Source: Xylaria sp. FL1777 (lineage: Eukaryota; Ascomycota; Sordariomycetes; Xylariales; Xylariaceae). Taken from it: a DNA stretch of 64,000 nt. The number at the start of each line of letters is the position of its first letter. Positions within the stretch are counted from its first letter, which is position 1. The stretch covers positions 62,001-126,000 of the forward strand of contig MU400518.1 of NCBI GenBank assembly GCA_022578965.1. Direction: 5' to 3'. Below the pieces are notes generated by a model that was not told the origin of the DNA, searched no databases, and saw only the letters and a program-made list of their open reading frames with translations. This document shows positions 26,089-38,318 of the stretch, one piece after another. A program made the translations under genes and the position numbers.

Positions 26089-29000
26089 TGTGGCTGCATG
26101 GGCTCGGCCACGAGAACGGAAGCTGGAACACGGAACACGGAACAGCCAGGAAGGACAGGTCGGTATTGACTGTACATATGCAATGCTAAGCCCGCGAGCC
26201 GCACGAGAGCACTGCCGCTACTGCCGACCGTGACTGCTCGAGTCGAGGCGAGGTGAGGTGAGGTGGAGAGAGGATGACGGCGGCGACAGGACAGGGCAGG
26301 CCAGGCCAAGGCAAGACAGGACGACAAGACCCCGAGGATGGAACCACGGTCTGTCCCAAGGGGAACAGTTGCACCAGGCTACGAAGAGCTGCTATGATGT
26401 AAACGAAGTAGATATCGCAGGACGACGCCTCGAGAACTATAGACCCAACACGATACCGAGTCGTCTCGTGGGTTCTGAAGGCGAGTGGAGTTGAGGTTGG
26501 GAGGGTCGATCTTCACTAGATACCTAAGACAGATAATATACATACACTACCTACATACAAGACCAGACAAGCAGTGGAATAGAAGACAGGTTCAATGCAA
26601 CTGCCATAGCCTAGATGAGTAGGTGAGGTTAGGATGTTTGAACAGGAAACAAGCTGGTGAGTTCTCATAAAAGTTTGAAAGTTAAAAAGCATTCGGCGAT
26701 TGAATTTCTTTTGGTTTACCTACCTTTACATACCTACCTACCTAAGGTACTTAAGTACCTAAGTAAGTAAGTAAGGTAACCTTTGAGAGCAATACGATAG
26801 GTAGGGTAGCTACTAGGTAGGTACCTTCCGAGTTTCTGCATCTACTTAGAGTAGAAATAGAACCATGCCTACATACTTAAGTACCTACTTAGGTATACAT
26901 TAGTGTAGGTACCTACCTAGCAAGGGACGGGTTCCCCTTGAATCAGCGTTTGCTGTACCGTGCCTTAGCTTGGGTACTTAAGTAGGTGTCGCTGTGGTGG
27001 GACGCATACGCTAGCAGTAGGTACCGGGCCACGCTGTTTGAAGGTCGGCTGGGATAGCCAATCGCGGTATTTCCCCTCCCCCCCCAAAAGTTCACTAACT
27101 GACCCAGGGGCCGAGGGCTTGTACCTGAATAACGCCTTCACAGGGCCCCACCATCGATGATGCACCCCAGCATTTCATCCAGCTGATCACTGTTCGGGAG
27201 TCGCGTATATGTGAAGCTGGTGTATGCTACAACATGTGTGCAGTACAGAGACTGTCAGCAGCTGCATAGCTATGTCGTACAGCGTCGATTCTCTGGGATC
27301 CAGATTGCAGTGAAGCATGTCTTCCCACGTTGCAGCAAACAAGGGGTTCTATTGTAAGGCGACGCTTTCATACAAGAAGGGTGTGATTTGGAATGTCTAA
27401 CTGATCTGACACTGGTATCAGGTTGCTCGAGCGATGCAGGGACAACAAGGCGCACTGGATATAGGTATGCTCTACAGATTACCGGTATATCCGCTCCTGA
27501 TATGCCTGCCGCCTTGTCTGCCGTCTTGCCCCCAAGGTCAATAGTAGGTGGCCGGCCACTGTTGGGCTGCGGCCACAACGCCATGCGTTCGGAAAGAAGA
27601 AAAAATAAAACCAAGAAAAAGTAACGTCTTGATTTACGATGCATATGCATGTACCTACACTACACCCTCCAGAACACTGTTTCCCACTTCAATCCATGTC
27701 GCGATGCGCTTCCTATGGCTGATGTCAATAAGAGTGAAACAAATAAACGCGATTCTACGTCTCGGGGTTGCACTCGAAAGACCACTAGCAATTAAAGACT
27801 TAAGCTAGATGCTGTAGATCAGGTAGATCGGATCTCGATGCTTCAACGAAAACTCTATAAACTAGGTAGGGCGAGGCTCGTACCTAGGTAGGTGTGAATC
27901 CATGATGACGCAGCTCTCAAGCCGCTAGAAATAACCTTATGCATATTCGAGCCACTAGAACTACTAGCGACTCATACACTGAGTGTTTCTACCTATTCCT
28001 ACTGTCAGTCCAATTATGTGGCTGCTTATAAGAGCGTAGCAGCTGAAAACACTCGACTTATACTACGTAGAAAGCTGATAGAAGATCTGTAACTGCTCAG
28101 CTACCTCAGCTTGGCTCAGCTCTACTCAGCCCTTTTATGCAATCCTCTCGCCCGGTCATTGCCAACTACCCCTCAGCCCTAGGTTGAAGGGAATCACATT
28201 GATAGGTTACTAGGAATCCGAGGACTTAAGTATTGTAAGTAGCCTCTTAACATCGAGTCCTAGATTCACGCCATTTTGATTTGAATGCCGTAGGCAACTA
28301 TTTCATGACATAATTGAATAGGTACGAGGAAATCAGTCTGTGGCCTTGCGTGGACTTACATCTATAGGCCACGCCACAGACCTGCTGTCATCCCACGCAT
28401 CTGCGGGGGTTATTTTTGGCATGCGTTGATCAAGGACGTTCGCTGCAAGGTATTGAGATAGACCTACCTGTGGTGAATCAAATCTCGAGTGTGGTTGAGA
28501 GCCCTATTAATTCCGGGTTTGGGTGTAGAAAGAGAGTGCTTTCATCAGTCTTGGCTAACAGTGGGCAATGTTCGTGAATAGACTTCACATCTTCTCACAT
28601 CTTCAAATCATATCTTCAAACTGGGAGATACTGTAATACTGTAATACGTGAGCAAGAAAACGTGTGTCACCGATTCAATTCACGAGGACAGTCACCAATG
28701 GCCTTACTTATTTCTTATGCCGTGAACCGCATATCAATCTATGCTGGTAGGCAACAACTTAAAGTATGATCACTGTACACTTCGTACTTTGTGTATGTAT
28801 TACTTAGTCTAGCATGTGATGGTGTTTTGGCGTTCACCGCTTCCTTTAGTTACACCTCCAAGCAAGCTGAAGAAGAACACAGGAACAACTGAACAATTGT
28901 CAACTCTGGATTGGCTATATTATGCGTTGACACTGTTCAACAACCTCTGCTGCGGTGAATGACGCTTTCCTGCTCATGTGTAACAACGAGAAATCATGGT

Positions 29001-29548
29001 TGAACATGTTTACCATCCAACGATCCCCTATGAATCGTCAAGGCTGTCTGCGCATCTAGACTACCTGGCAAGGGACAGGGCTGCCTTGTGATGCCCTTCA
29101 AGACAACAGTGAGTGCAGTAAATGAATATCTGTAAGAATGAATGCTGTTAAAGCAGAACCAGCTTCTCCTACTTACAACCTGGAAATATTTCTATGTAGA
29201 TTTTACGCAATTAAAGAAACTAACTGCTCAGGAATACGACTACTAATCGCATATTCATAGTGGCCGTTAACCCATATGTACTACTGTACCTGTGTATTTT
29301 GATAGATTAGGTAGGTGCTAAGGTAGTAGGTAGTCGGCGCTTCATAATGTGACACTACATCAGAAGGGCATCGTGGGTTTTGACATTTGCTTCACTCTCA
29401 CATACGCAAGCCTCGCCATCATCGGCCAACCGCAGTAGTGACGATCTTCAGGCAACCAACAAACCCTCCGATCCCCTCCACCTCCATCGAGTCGAGGCCG
29501 TGATTAAAATAGTAAAGTAACCCAGGCGTATGCCCACAATCTAGCAAG
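26089..29548. other. Gene-free 3.5-kb intergenic region
   Basis: No convincing gene. It starts with the HUL4 promoter, a purine-rich stretch of GGTGAGGTGAGG and CAGGACAGGGCAGG-type repeats (about 26238-26330), then low-complexity TACC/TAGG DNA (26701-26990). A 126-residue minus-strand frame from an ATG at 27650 has a hydrophobic N-terminus but no family or codon support. TACCTAGGTA occurs at 27881-27890. Four CTCAGC words lie at 28096, 28105, 28115 and 28125. Confidence 0.45.
26701..26990. repeat. TACC/TAGG low-complexity tract with repeated palindromes
   Basis: The tract is made largely of TACC, CCTA, TAGG and GTAA words on both strands. It contains a 16-bp perfect palindrome AGGTACTTAAGTACCT at 26745-26760, and the core TACTTAAGTA recurs at 26874-26883 and 26975-26984. 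It is probably simple-sequence DNA expanded by slippage. Confidence 0.8.
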
Positions 29549-30665
29549 ATGGATTTCAGCTTCCAAACCCTAGTTCGACGTCACGCCTCCCAGATGGACG
29601 CCGCCTTCCGCAGACTCGTCGACACCATCCTACGAAGCAGCGACTTCAACATAACCCTGCTTCGTATCAGCAATGTGACCGAAGAGTAAGCCATGAGCCA
29701 AGTCCACATTCAAGCCTCTCCCGCACCATCCCTCCCTCTCCTACGCCACCTCACTAACCACCCCCATCAGCTCCTTTCACGTCACCTTCGAGGCCCGCAT
29801 GACCAACACGGGATCAGTGAGAGCCAGCATCAACCCCATGACAGTCGAGCTGTGCGGGCCGTCAGGCCACTTCGGCAACCTGTCGCTGCCGGCAGTGACG
29901 ACGCGAGCCGAGGGCACAGACATATTCGTGACAAGCCAGCTGGTGAAGATCGTCAACAAGAACGCCCTGAGCGCCTTCATCCAAGCCATGGTCCAACTAG
30001 GCGCAACACTCATCCTACGCAACGGACAGACCTCCATCACGGCGGTAGGCATCAGACCGCGGGAGATGGTCTTCGAAAAGGAGATCCCGCTCCGCGGCTG
30101 GGAGGGGCCACTTGTGAGCGTGCTGGTAGCAAGTCTTGTCACGAACCCCCTTCGAGGATCCCCCTCGATTGCAACCCTCGGGGCGCCGCGCAGCGCTACG
30201 TCCACCAGCGACGCGGGCAGCAGCGTCATCTCCGTCACCTTCCTCATGGCGAATCCGAGTCCGCTCGAGATGAGCCTCGGCACGTGCTCCTTCGACATCC
30301 ACGACCTCGAGGGCCGGGTTTTGGCCGAGCTCAAGGGCCGTCTTGATGTCCGGCGTAACCTGTTCGAGACTACGTTTCGAGGACACGCGAATACAGCCAT
30401 TGCGGCCGGGTTAGCTGACGATATCCGAAAGGCCGCGAGCGAACGTGGAAGTACTTCCGCCATGAGCGATCCTAACTCTCCGATGGCGAGATTTGTAGGG
30501 AAGCGTTGTGTTGGTGCTGGATGGTGCGATGATGCCGTCAAAGGTATTGATGTGCCCCTCCATAATGTGAGAAGGATCCTTCATGCTCTGGGTGTAGACG
30601 ACGCCGTGCCAGGGCCAGAGAGGAGAGACATCTTCGCGAACTGGTCGGATAGATTACTGCGTTAG
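29549..30665 (+). CDS. Hypothetical protein with two LEA14-like (DUF3712-type) repeats
   Basis: Exons 29549-29685 and 29771-30665 (85-bp intron) give 343 residues; the junction reads NVTEDSFHVTFEARM. Two beta-rich units resemble LEA14/WHy domains: SFHVTFEARMTNTGSVRASINPM with LCGPSGHFGNLSLP, and VISVTFLMANPSPLEMSLGTC with SFDIHDLEGRVLAEL. The pattern of alternating hydrophobics followed by an N-rich turn is typical of the fold, and similar units occur in fungal DUF3712 proteins. No signal peptide or membrane segment is evident here, whereas many DUF3712 proteins carry one. Function is unknown. GC-rich, codon-biased sequence and a conserved-looking splice site support a real gene. Confidence 0.75.
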
Positions 30666-31014
30666 TTGTGTTGAGGCGAGTGTTCAATTTGGCGTTGCGC
30701 TGGAATTGGTCGACTTTGGTGGTTAAGTCATTGTCTGTCTTGGGAGGTTGGACAGGGAGATACCCATATGGCTCCAGAAATTACCTAGCTAGAGACAGAC
30801 GTAGCCGAAAGTTAGGACTCTTCAATACCTAAGTGGGTATGTATCGTACCAGACTATTGTCCCCTTGTTTCTTTTCGTGTTAGGCGTGACTTTTTCCCCC
30901 TATATTGCCGTCTATCTTCGATATTAGTCTAGTGTATTGGAATGTCCTCGAACGCCCGGATCCGTATGCTAAATTTAGGTATTTTAACAAAATGGCAGTA
31001 ATACGACTCCCAAA
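30666..31014. other. Short convergent intergenic region
   Basis: About 350 bp between two convergent genes. No gene or repeat seen; it must hold both polyadenylation regions. Confidence 0.5.
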
Positions 31015-32474
31015 TCATGGAGTAACCCAGCCTTGCCCGCTACATGATGCCTCCATTTTCTTCATAAAAGACTCGACGCGAGTCAAAATCCATCCAGAAT
31101 CGACTCGGTCGCTCGAGTCTTGCGTTTGGGGCTGTTCCTTACCCAGCTTAGCCGAGCTTGACGTCTTACAAGTACGTGAAGTGAGCGAGAATTGCAAGCA
31201 GTCGGCTTGGTTTTCGCAGATCTCTCGACATTGTTCGAACGAGGCATCCTCGCTCTGCACGTCCGCCGAGAGATTATCCCAGTCGGATATCTGGTCTTTC
31301 ATTCGAGGAAACACCAGCTCTCGGAAAATATCACCGTGGCGTGGAAACTTTGTCTTCTGGAAGCCGAGGTCACACATTAGTTTCTCGAGTTCTCATCTCC
31401 GATTTTCGGGTAGGGGAGCGGATAACTTACCGTTGAAATCCATCTCTGCTCAAAAGCATAGTACGAGTAGATGTCATCGGGGCTCATATGATGATAAGTA
31501 GCAGCATTGTAGCACCAGAGATGGATACCCCTCAAGGTTACTGACTTCATGTCCATTAGAGCCGGCATATCACCTTCGAGGGTCGGCCAAACCGGCGAGA
31601 GCTTTACACCCGCATCAGACATGACTTTCGACAGAATGAAGTCGCCCGCCCATTCATTGATAGTCAACTCATTATAAGCCTTGCGATCTTCAGCATGGCG
31701 TTCTATGAGCTTTTCCATCGCCGGGTTAGAAACGATGATGCCTGCACCACCGTAAGCGAAGACGGCCGATCCGATATTCATCTGACGGCCAATGTACAAG
31801 GGGCGAGAAGCATCGATATGCGACAACCACGCTAAAAGACTAGTCCAGAATATGTACGTGTCGCCCTCGATGAAAATATACCACTTTCTTGTAGGGTTCT
31901 GGCGATAGGCCTTCCTCGCTACCGGGAGGAATTTCCACTTGTCCAGCTTCCAGGCGGGCGTATCACGGCCCAAGCCAGTATTAGGAGCATTAGCCCAGCT
32001 AACAACCTCATCTGAAGAGACAGCGCCTTTTCCTTGTTCTTGCAGGAAACGATAGTATGCAAAATCGGGATGGTGCTCTAGGAGACCAGAGTCAATCTCG
32101 TCGAGAGCATCCGCGATATGAAGTCCGGCAAAGTCTTCCTCTAAATCGGACCAGATCCCATAATGCCGAAAACACGGCAGGGTAGTATTGATAAGCGGCG
32201 GCAACTTCTCGTCGACTTCATTGGACCCTGTCCTAACGATGACGAAGACATCTTCGAGCCCTCCCAGCGATGCGCAAGGGTCGTGGTGCCCGTTTTCGTC
32301 CACGGAGGAGGGTGCAATTACGGGATAATCGGCAGAAAACGAAACACGACGAGATTCATAAAGCAGATGGAATGCTCCGACGAGCAGAATCAATACGCCA
32401 ACATAAGCTGCAAGCTGTCGTCGGTTCCTCGGTAACGTAGGTGTCGGTCCCATATTAAGGACGAGTCGCAACAT
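31015..32474 (-). CDS. Type II membrane glycosyltransferase, GT31/Fringe-like, with C-terminal PAN-like region
   Basis: Predicted Golgi glycosyltransferase adding a sugar (galactose or N-acetylglucosamine in the family) to a glycan. Exons 32474-31431 and 31356-31015 (74-bp intron) give 461 residues. A single signal anchor (LAAYVGVLILLVGAFHLLY, residues 21-39) follows a short basic tail. The donor-sugar/metal motif is EGDTY (about 203-207) in KWYIFIEGDTYIFW, the fungal variant of the DxD motif; YGGAGIIVSNPAME is the conserved GGAG block. After the intron, FEQCREICENQADCLQFSL with paired Cys looks like a PAN/apple-type module, which often follows in these fungal proteins. An in-frame ATG seven codons downstream is also possible as the start. 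Acceptor and donor sugars cannot be read from sequence. Confidence 0.85.
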
Positions 32475-34715
32475 ATATAGGATATACTGAAAGGGAAGAA
32501 AGCAAGAGCATATGTATCAGGATATGCTGGACCTTAAAGAAGATAAGAGTAAGAGGCCGATCCAGAAAAGGGGTCGTCTTCGAGTTGACGTCAAAATCTC
32601 AATGGTCCCATCTCAGTGAGGAGTCTTGCGCCGCCAGCGAGTCTATGATGCTGATCCTAATAGTTTGTATCCAGCACTCTCTCATACGGGGTACTATATA
32701 GCCTCTGGTCTAAGTCAAAATACCACAAACAAGTGAAGCCCATGGGAAAATATGAGCATATGTTTGTTCCTGATCATGAAGAGCTCTAGATACTGTGTGC
32801 GCCCGATGCACACAATTCAATTACAGGTTTGGAGAAACCAATGATGGATATGTGTCTATCGGCCTTTTTTCTACCTACCGTTCCATCAAACGCCAAGACC
32901 TACAAGGGAATAGCTCAGCATCGGACGATCTACAACTAGTTTTGCTGTTCCTATCTAGTGCCCATCGCAATTACGTAGCGTGAACTGATAATGAGTCGTC
33001 GTCACCAGCTAATGCGACTGATCATTCTTTTGGCGTTGTTTGAATCAAGCGAGAAGACTAATACGAGAATGCACATCGGCTATTATGACGTAAAGCCTTC
33101 ATCTTCTTAATTATATTTTGTTCCTATGTCCTGTCTTCTTCAAATTTTCTTTTTGCCTATCTTCTTTGATTCTTTGTTTTTACTCCCTTTGTCAGCGAAT
33201 ATTCGTAGCACAGTGTTGGGGTAGCTTTACTATAAACAGACTGGTAATGCCATCGCTGATCATAGCCGGGGCTACTGACGACGACTTACGTGTACTTAAG
33301 CCAGCGATTCTCTAGCTTAATGCCTGCAGTAGCGTTCCTGGTTTCATATAGACTACTTGATAGAAGCGTTGATTGATAAATCTACGAAGTCAAGCCAATA
33401 GCTCCAAAGAGCAGAACAAACAGTTACGGTAAGTAATCAATGTTTATCAGCAGCGCTTGGGTCTTGGACAGCGGGATTAGTGGGTTTAACCAGAGAGCCG
33501 GGACTCATTCGCACCGGGTAACGAACCCGGAATACCGCCGATTAAGCTAGAATTAATCGGGAGTTCTCTTACTGCGTAATCGATGCGAATACAACTAGTG
33601 CCAGGAATACATTTCGTAGTATATTTATACTCCATAAACCTGCTTAAGTAGAATAAATGATCGCCTCACGGAAATAGCAGTTCTCAAGTCTAGGATGATT
33701 CTTTCGTACTGCCTCTATTAGAGTCATTATTGTGGCAAAAAGTGTCAACAAATGTCTACAGCTCGTCCCCTGCTTGACAGCAGCCGTGCGTCTTCGACTT
33801 CCAACTATATGTCAAGGTAGTGTAAATGGCATCTCCGAAGTTGGTAGCAGATTGAGTTACTCCGACATGATAACACGATAGTCACATGTTGATTAGGACG
33901 GATTCGTCATTTGATGGCCCTTGCATTTCTGGGCGGAGCGAGTCTTGAAACCTACGCATAGGTTTGTTTAAGCATGCCCATGCGCATTTTCGTATCAGAC
34001 TGGCTATGACGAAAGGTACCTACCTACTGATGTACATGTATTCACCCCTCTGTTTCAACTTGGACATGATGTCAACGTACCATCTATGCGTAAGACTTAA
34101 TTCAATCTGCCAGGATGCCGTCTCACTGAGCATCCGCTTCTCAAAACAGCCCTATGCATGGCTTGGCCATCAAGGTCGTGGGGCTGTTCACAAAATCCCC
34201 ATGCCGGATCCTCTTATAAGAGGTGTCCACCCCATCCTCTAGCCATTACCTACATAAGTATCAGACTCCAACATTGCTTAGCTTTCAGGCTGCATCATCG
34301 TATTTGCGTCCTTGGGTCTCCCACCTGCATAGATACTCCGGGATTCGGGGTCGAGAGTTCACTTATTGGTTCGTTATGCCCAGTTGCGTACATACTGCAT
34401 GCAGGAACCGTGCCATCGCAGCCCGAAATGGGAAACACGGAAGAAAAACGGAGGTTTTAAAATCAACGTCATCCGAGAAGAGACGAGAAAAGATTTAAGG
34501 ATATCTCTTGGTTACCGACTATATCGCATAACTTTTGTTTCGCTCGAGGTAAGAAAACACAGGTATGCATCTATCGTCTATGCAAGTCCAGGTCTAATCA
34601 AGCCCCGTCTTGTCTATGTGTGCCCTTTACCGCCGCCGTATATGCACCGGCACCTCTTCCTTTATCTTCTTATAGTGGTATCTTAGCGGTTCCTCTAACG
34701 CAACCTTCCTTCTAT
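32475..34715. other. Intergenic region
   Basis: About 2.2 kb without a supported protein gene. It contains the tRNA-like cloverleaf at 33506-33590. Plus-strand frames between 33964 and 34686 overlap in all three phases and do not resemble proteins. Confidence 0.45.
33506..33590 (-). ncRNA. tRNA-like cloverleaf with CUA in the anticodon position (tRNA pseudogene or novel)
   Basis: On the minus strand, ATTCGCA (33590-33584) pairs perfectly with TGCGAAT (33513-33507) as a 7-bp acceptor stem with a G after it. Inside are CCGGG-TTCGTTA-CCCGG, a perfect T arm with a TTCG start; CCGATTAA-TTCTAGC-TTAATCGG, an 8-bp stem with a 7-nt loop in which CTA takes the anticodon place after a T33; and TTAC-GCA-GTAA, a small D-like hairpin. 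Against a functional tRNA: the T loop lacks A58, the D loop is only 3 nt with no GG, the variable region has no arm, and no T-run follows. It is best read as a decayed or unusual tRNA-like element. Confidence 0.4.
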
Positions 34716-36274
34716 TTAGTCGAAGACAATAGCAGCCTTGATGGCAGACTTGTTGCGGATGCTCTCGAGCGCCTCGCCCCACTGCTCAAGCTTGAACGTC
34801 TTGTTGACGATACCCTTGGTCTTGACCTTGCCGCTATCGAGGTAGTCGACAGTGGCCGGGAACATGAAGGTCTCTGAGAATGAGCCGATGATGGTAATTT
34901 CTAAGCCCAGTTAGTGGAACTGAATGGGCATAAACGAACAATGTCGTCAGCTTACCGTCACCGAAGATCTTGGATGGCGCCCACGACACACGAGCCGCGC
35001 TGGGATATACACCGTAGCACACTAGCTTGCCACCTCGGCGAACGTAGTTGATGGCGTCCTCAAGGACTTTAGCGCTACCGCTAGCCTCGACAACTATTTC
35101 CCGGTGTTAGCATCAAGCACTAACTATCCATCATGGGGGAGAGACTCCATATACCGATATCGAAGCCGTAGGGGTTGTCCTTCTTGATCTGTTCCCATTG
35201 CGGGGCCGCATTCGATCGGTCGAGAGGCACATAGTAGTCGCCGGCATCCAAGGACTTAGCAAGGTCCATCTTAGGACCTCCGGGGGCAGCGATAGTAAGT
35301 CGAGAAACACCGCTGTGTTTTCTGTGAGGCATGGTAAGTCATTCGTTCTCAGAAACAATGTATTCCCACATACAGAAACTGAGCCATCATAAGACCAGTA
35401 GGACCAGCACCTATCAACAGGGCATGTGACCCTGGCTTGGGCGCGATCTTCTCCAGGCCGTGCATAGCGCAGGAAGCGGGCTCGATCAATGTGGCATCGA
35501 CGTCGCTTAGATTGTTGATCTGAAACAGGCGGCCTTGTGGGTACGAGCACTAAGATGTTTGTCAGTGAGGTCTGAGATGCGATAGAGTGCGACTGTGGAC
35601 GAACGTATTCAGCAAAGCCTCCGTCTAGACCGAGGACACCATGAGCCTTGAAGTCCTCGCACAGAAGCTCTTCGCCTCTCCGGCAGTAGAAGCTATCAAA
35701 CAAAGAGTCAGTCATGAAAATGAATGTCTGTCCGAACCGCACTGCTCACCAGTGGCCACAGAGCTCAGAGTTATCAGCAGCAACTCTATCGCCGATCTTG
35801 AAGCCCTTCACATCGTCCGAAAATCCTAGGCCTATTTAGTGATCCAGTTTACTCGCAATAACTCAATTCGCCTACCGACGACCTCGCCGATGGTCTCGTG
35901 TCCAGGAATAAGGGGGAATTCGGCAATGAATTCGCCTTCGTGAATATGCAAGTCGGTACCGCAAACGCCGCAGGCCTAAGATCCGACTTGTTACTATGGC
36001 CGAAGAGTGGCAGTGAGAGTTGAAAGTGGCTTGCTTACTTTAACCTTGATGAGAACGTCGCCTGGCCGAAGAGTAGGAAGAGGGACCTCCACGATACCCC
36101 ACACCTCCGGCTTCTCATATCTACGAGGCAAGATACCTAGTCAGAAGCTGCGTCCTTTCCCGCGTGCCACGGAGCGCCTCGGTGGGACCTATGGCAACTA
36201 CCGCGCACCAATCGAGGGCAAAGCAACGCAGAAACTCACCTGAGAGCCTTCATCGTCTTGGGAAGACCAGCCAT
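34716..36274 (-). CDS. D-arabinitol dehydrogenase-type zinc alcohol dehydrogenase (MDR family)
   Basis: Predicted NAD(P)-dependent oxidation of D-arabinitol or a similar polyol. Nine exons: 36274-36240, 36120-36039, 35975-35876, 35825-35750, 35692-35605, 35549-35374, 35321-35155, 35093-34956 and 34900-34716, giving 348 residues. Seen: [17 protein letters not shown] with GHE (catalytic zinc), ELCGHC and [14 protein letters not shown] with four Cys (structural zinc), [19 protein letters not shown], and GAGPTGLMM (Rossmann motif). The C-terminus ends [26 protein letters not shown], closely like fungal arabinitol dehydrogenases. Eight introns in 1.5 kb is high for this window. The third intron could end at 35832 instead of 35826, adding two residues. 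The fifth exon ends at an unusual donor, GTTCGT. Substrate is inferred; xylitol or sorbitol cannot be excluded. Confidence 0.9.
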
Positions 36275-38318
36275 GATGATGTTGAGGGGCTTGTAGCTTT
36301 ATGAAACAAAGAGAGTTGCGGGAGGCAAACAGGAGCTGCACAAGAGACAGTGGAAGGGAAAGACTAGGAAAACCAGACTAGGCGGGCTACGAGACACTTA
36401 TATGCTCAGCCATGTCACCCCCAGACTCCCGGAGAACAGGTCGACAAAGGGCCATGGCCAATAGGATGACTCAATTCTTCAGAAAAGCAGAGAAGCTGAC
36501 CCGCGGGACTTGTGACCTTATCCAAGGATAACCGCGCCTATGATGCTATAGGCCAGGCTGGGACCGAGACAAAGGGGAGGGGCATTCGACCGTGGACCCC
36601 GCCGTTGTTGTCACCGTGCAGATGCGCCGCTGAGCTAGTACGAGAGTTAGGAAGACGGAGTGGATGATGTGGATGATGAGGGCACGCTAACCCACCGCTT
36701 GTGTGGGTTGTCGAAAGAGAACAACGAGAACTAGAAACGGCGGCTCTCATCCCTTGCAACCCCACTCAGAAATCATGACATAGGGCGACTTACACCGAAG
36801 AAGCTAACTACTCTACTATAAAGTTGGTGTAGCATATAGGACAAGTTGCTATACATTGTCCTGGAATCAGACGCATTGCCAACCTTGGGCTGTGAAAGGC
36901 TCCCGATACCGGGTAGTATTGGATCTGTAGCCTTATCTACCTAGCTACTGGGGGGCGTTCTTTATTGCTTGCCACAAGGTAACGTCGGAAAGAGGTTGAC
37001 CCATATGGTCATTCAGATTTATAATGACCCAAATAAAATGTACACACGTGCAGAGTAACAAGCCGAAAACTATAGTAATATGATAATCAACGACAAACGG
37101 GCTTCTCAAAAAAAAAAAGTCATGTGTACAGCTTCCTGGCTAAAACATCTCCACGGCACCAGAGCTACGTAAGCAGGTGGCGGTATCCCAATAGAAAAAA
37201 GCCGCATATGCGCCGTTGGGGATTGGCCAATTATTAAGAACAGGCCTTACATATGAGATTTGCGAAGAGGGAAAAAGAAAGCCCATCAGATTTCGAATTG
37301 AGGATATTGGTCCAGGATCCAAAATCTCTTACCTAGGTAAGCATTTTCCAAGGTGGTGCTCGGTAAAGTCGAGAGATACCCTGGATATGCAGGGCTCAGC
37401 TAAACCAACTCAATCTACATGTGCAATATCAATTGGCTCGGACGTACGCATGTTTCGCATCCTGATGCTGACTCCGACATCAGTTATTTGGAAAGCAGCT
37501 AGGAAGACGCCCGATGCCGCCAAGCAACCATACGTGAACTACATGCGGCTGGGCCGCTCGAGTCATAGGTACCTAGTATATATGCGTATGTAGAGGCCAT
37601 TGGGGTTTGAATCCCGTCGGCGCTGGCCTATCGGACGCACCCCTATCTCACACATCGTCTGGACTGCTTCTTATAGTAGGTGGCTGATAAGGTTAATGCC
37701 ATAATGGACCGGAAAAGCACGTGGATAGAGGGATCGTACCGACGTAACAGGAAGATATCTCTGTGTCACGTGGTTCATATCATCAAGAAACAAAATCATC
37801 TGCCACCATGATTAACCTCATCTACAGTCCAGTAGACATGAATTTTGCTTGCGGAATAACTCGAAACAATCGGAATTTTTAACTTCTTGGCTAAACAGAT
37901 GTCTTCGATAACAAAGTCTAGTCCAAGTCAGCTTTTCAGTACTACTGAAGATCCCTAGAAATGGTTCATGTCGATTCCCATGCCAGCTCAGTCATTCCCA
38001 TGTAGATCGAATATACACACGACGGAGGCTTCACAGCTTGGAAGAAAGCGTATTACTCTTTTTTTTGGCAATCAAATCGTTTGTTTGGCGCAAAAACATG
38101 ACCCTTAATTTCGTAGAAGACGGTACCGAGATTTGGTCTCCTTATAACTCCCACCCGTGCATCCGAGGTTGTGCCCTATTGATTTTCTACCACGCATATT
38201 CCATCACGCATGCTAAATCGCGTGATTATGCAGGTGCTCCATTCCCTAGAGTACATGTCCATGGCTACCATGTGCATCGAAGGAATTGTTCAGAGAAGTG
38301 AGACTTGGCCTCCTTTTT
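36275..38318. other. Intergenic region
   Basis: About 2 kb with no supported gene. A plus-strand frame at 37216-37593 has no ATG start and no family match. TACCTAGGTA occurs at 37330-37339. A GGTTTGAATCC-like word near 37612 is not part of a tRNA fold. Confidence 0.45.

Noticed and set aside
27270..27650. 126-codon minus-strand frame with a hydrophobic N-terminus
   Set aside because: It starts with ATG but shows no family motif, and its composition matches the surrounding non-coding DNA. A signal peptide-like start alone is not enough.
29693..30541. Plus and minus open frames of 217 and 254 codons
   Set aside because: They overlap the LEA14-like gene in other frames; no ATG context or domain supports them.
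37216..37593. 125-codon plus-strand open frame
   Set aside because: It has no ATG at its start and no recognisable motif, and lies in unremarkable intergenic DNA.
37590..37640. GGTTTGAATCC word resembling a tRNA B box
   Set aside because: No acceptor, anticodon or full T stem can be folded around it.
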